A stretch of 13,366 nucleotides of DNA from Clostridia bacterium (GTDB taxonomy: Bacteria > CBDUZB01 > JAGLHV01). The DNA is taken from the NCBI GenBank assembly GCA_030595925.1, contig JAUVLC010000067.1, positions 1 through 13,366 of the forward strand. The letters are read 5' to 3'. Shown here piece by piece: positions 13,262-13,366 of this stretch; the stretch's first letter is position 1, and each line of letters begins with the position of its first letter. The translations under genes and the position numbers were made by a program. The notes below the pieces were generated by a model. It was not told where the DNA came from. It ran no database searches and saw only the letters and a list, made by a program, of their open reading frames with translations.

Positions 13262-13366
13262 TCAAAACAATTTTAGTTGTTTGCTCTTTGTTTCATGTTG
13301 TTGGTACTTTATATACTTTCTGATTACATCAGCAGTCACTTTGTCACCAACAGTTCGGGCAAAGTA
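13262..13366 (-). CDS. tnpA: IS200/IS605-type TnpA transposase, C-terminal fragment (cut by window edge)
   Basis: Only the last 34 residues are inside the window, read on the minus strand: YFARTVGDKVTADVIRKYIK followed by YQQHETKSKQLKLF and a stop. YF..TVG..V....I..YI..Q is the C-terminal signature of IS200/IS605 HUH transposases, and the tyrosine in RKYIKYQ is the expected catalytic one on the last helix. These enzymes move single-stranded DNA with hairpins near the ends as recognition sites. The gene continues beyond position 13366, so integrity, the HUH motif and a tnpB partner cannot be judged. A REP-associated transposase of the same superfamily is a possible alternative. Confidence 0.72.
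   Translation of the reverse strand, partial: YFARTVGDKVTADVIRKYIKYQQHETKSKQLKLF

Overview
This is an AT-rich bacterial window, almost certainly from a diderm (Gram-negative) organism. Two genes encode lipoproteins with clear lipoboxes, one of them of the outer-membrane CsgG type, and a third encodes a Sec-exported protein. The low-GC codon use, short promoters close to the sigma-70 consensus, and many palindromic and tandem intergenic repeats resemble poorly cultured candidate phyla such as Omnitrophota and relatives. That placement is an impression, not a measurement.

Layout from left to right. (1) Positions 1-1690 hold a CstA-family transporter whose N-terminus is replaced by a hairpin and about three copies of a 22-23 bp tandem repeat, so it is probably truncated or dead. 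(2) Positions 1691-2325 contain no gene and are a mosaic of short direct and inverted repeats, including a REP-like GTAG hairpin. (3) Positions 2326-2914 are a minus-strand type II toxin-antitoxin operon (RHH antitoxin, RelE-like toxin). Its promoter overlaps four 7-bp repeats spaced exactly 10 bp apart. (4) Positions 3055-5062 are a minus-strand two-gene operon: a glycine-rich exported protein, then a lysine-ketoglutarate reductase/saccharopine dehydrogenase-like enzyme. (5) Positions 5070-7491 carry three minus-strand genes: a YbgC thioesterase, a GNA1162/DUF799-like lipoprotein and a CsgG-like lipoprotein, ending at a strong intrinsic terminator. (6) Positions 7526-10323 on the plus strand hold a STAS/zinc-ribbon/RsbW-like ATPase fusion, a repeat-filled gap and a large TPR protein. 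(7) Positions 10364-11050 on the minus strand encode an unassigned conserved-looking protein. (8) Positions 11260-13231 encode a PabB-PabC fusion for p-aminobenzoate synthesis. (9) The right edge cuts an IS200/IS605-type transposase, separated from pabBC by a GC-rich hairpin.

The genes do not form one pathway. The most unusual item is the 332-aa fusion at 7631-8629. It joins the anti-sigma-antagonist (STAS) and anti-sigma kinase (HATPase) halves of a partner-switching circuit through a four-cysteine knuckle, next to a cytoplasmic TPR protein that could be a partner. The toxin-antitoxin operator and the repeat invasion of cstA are the next most informative features. No rRNA, tRNA, CRISPR array or prophage was recognised.
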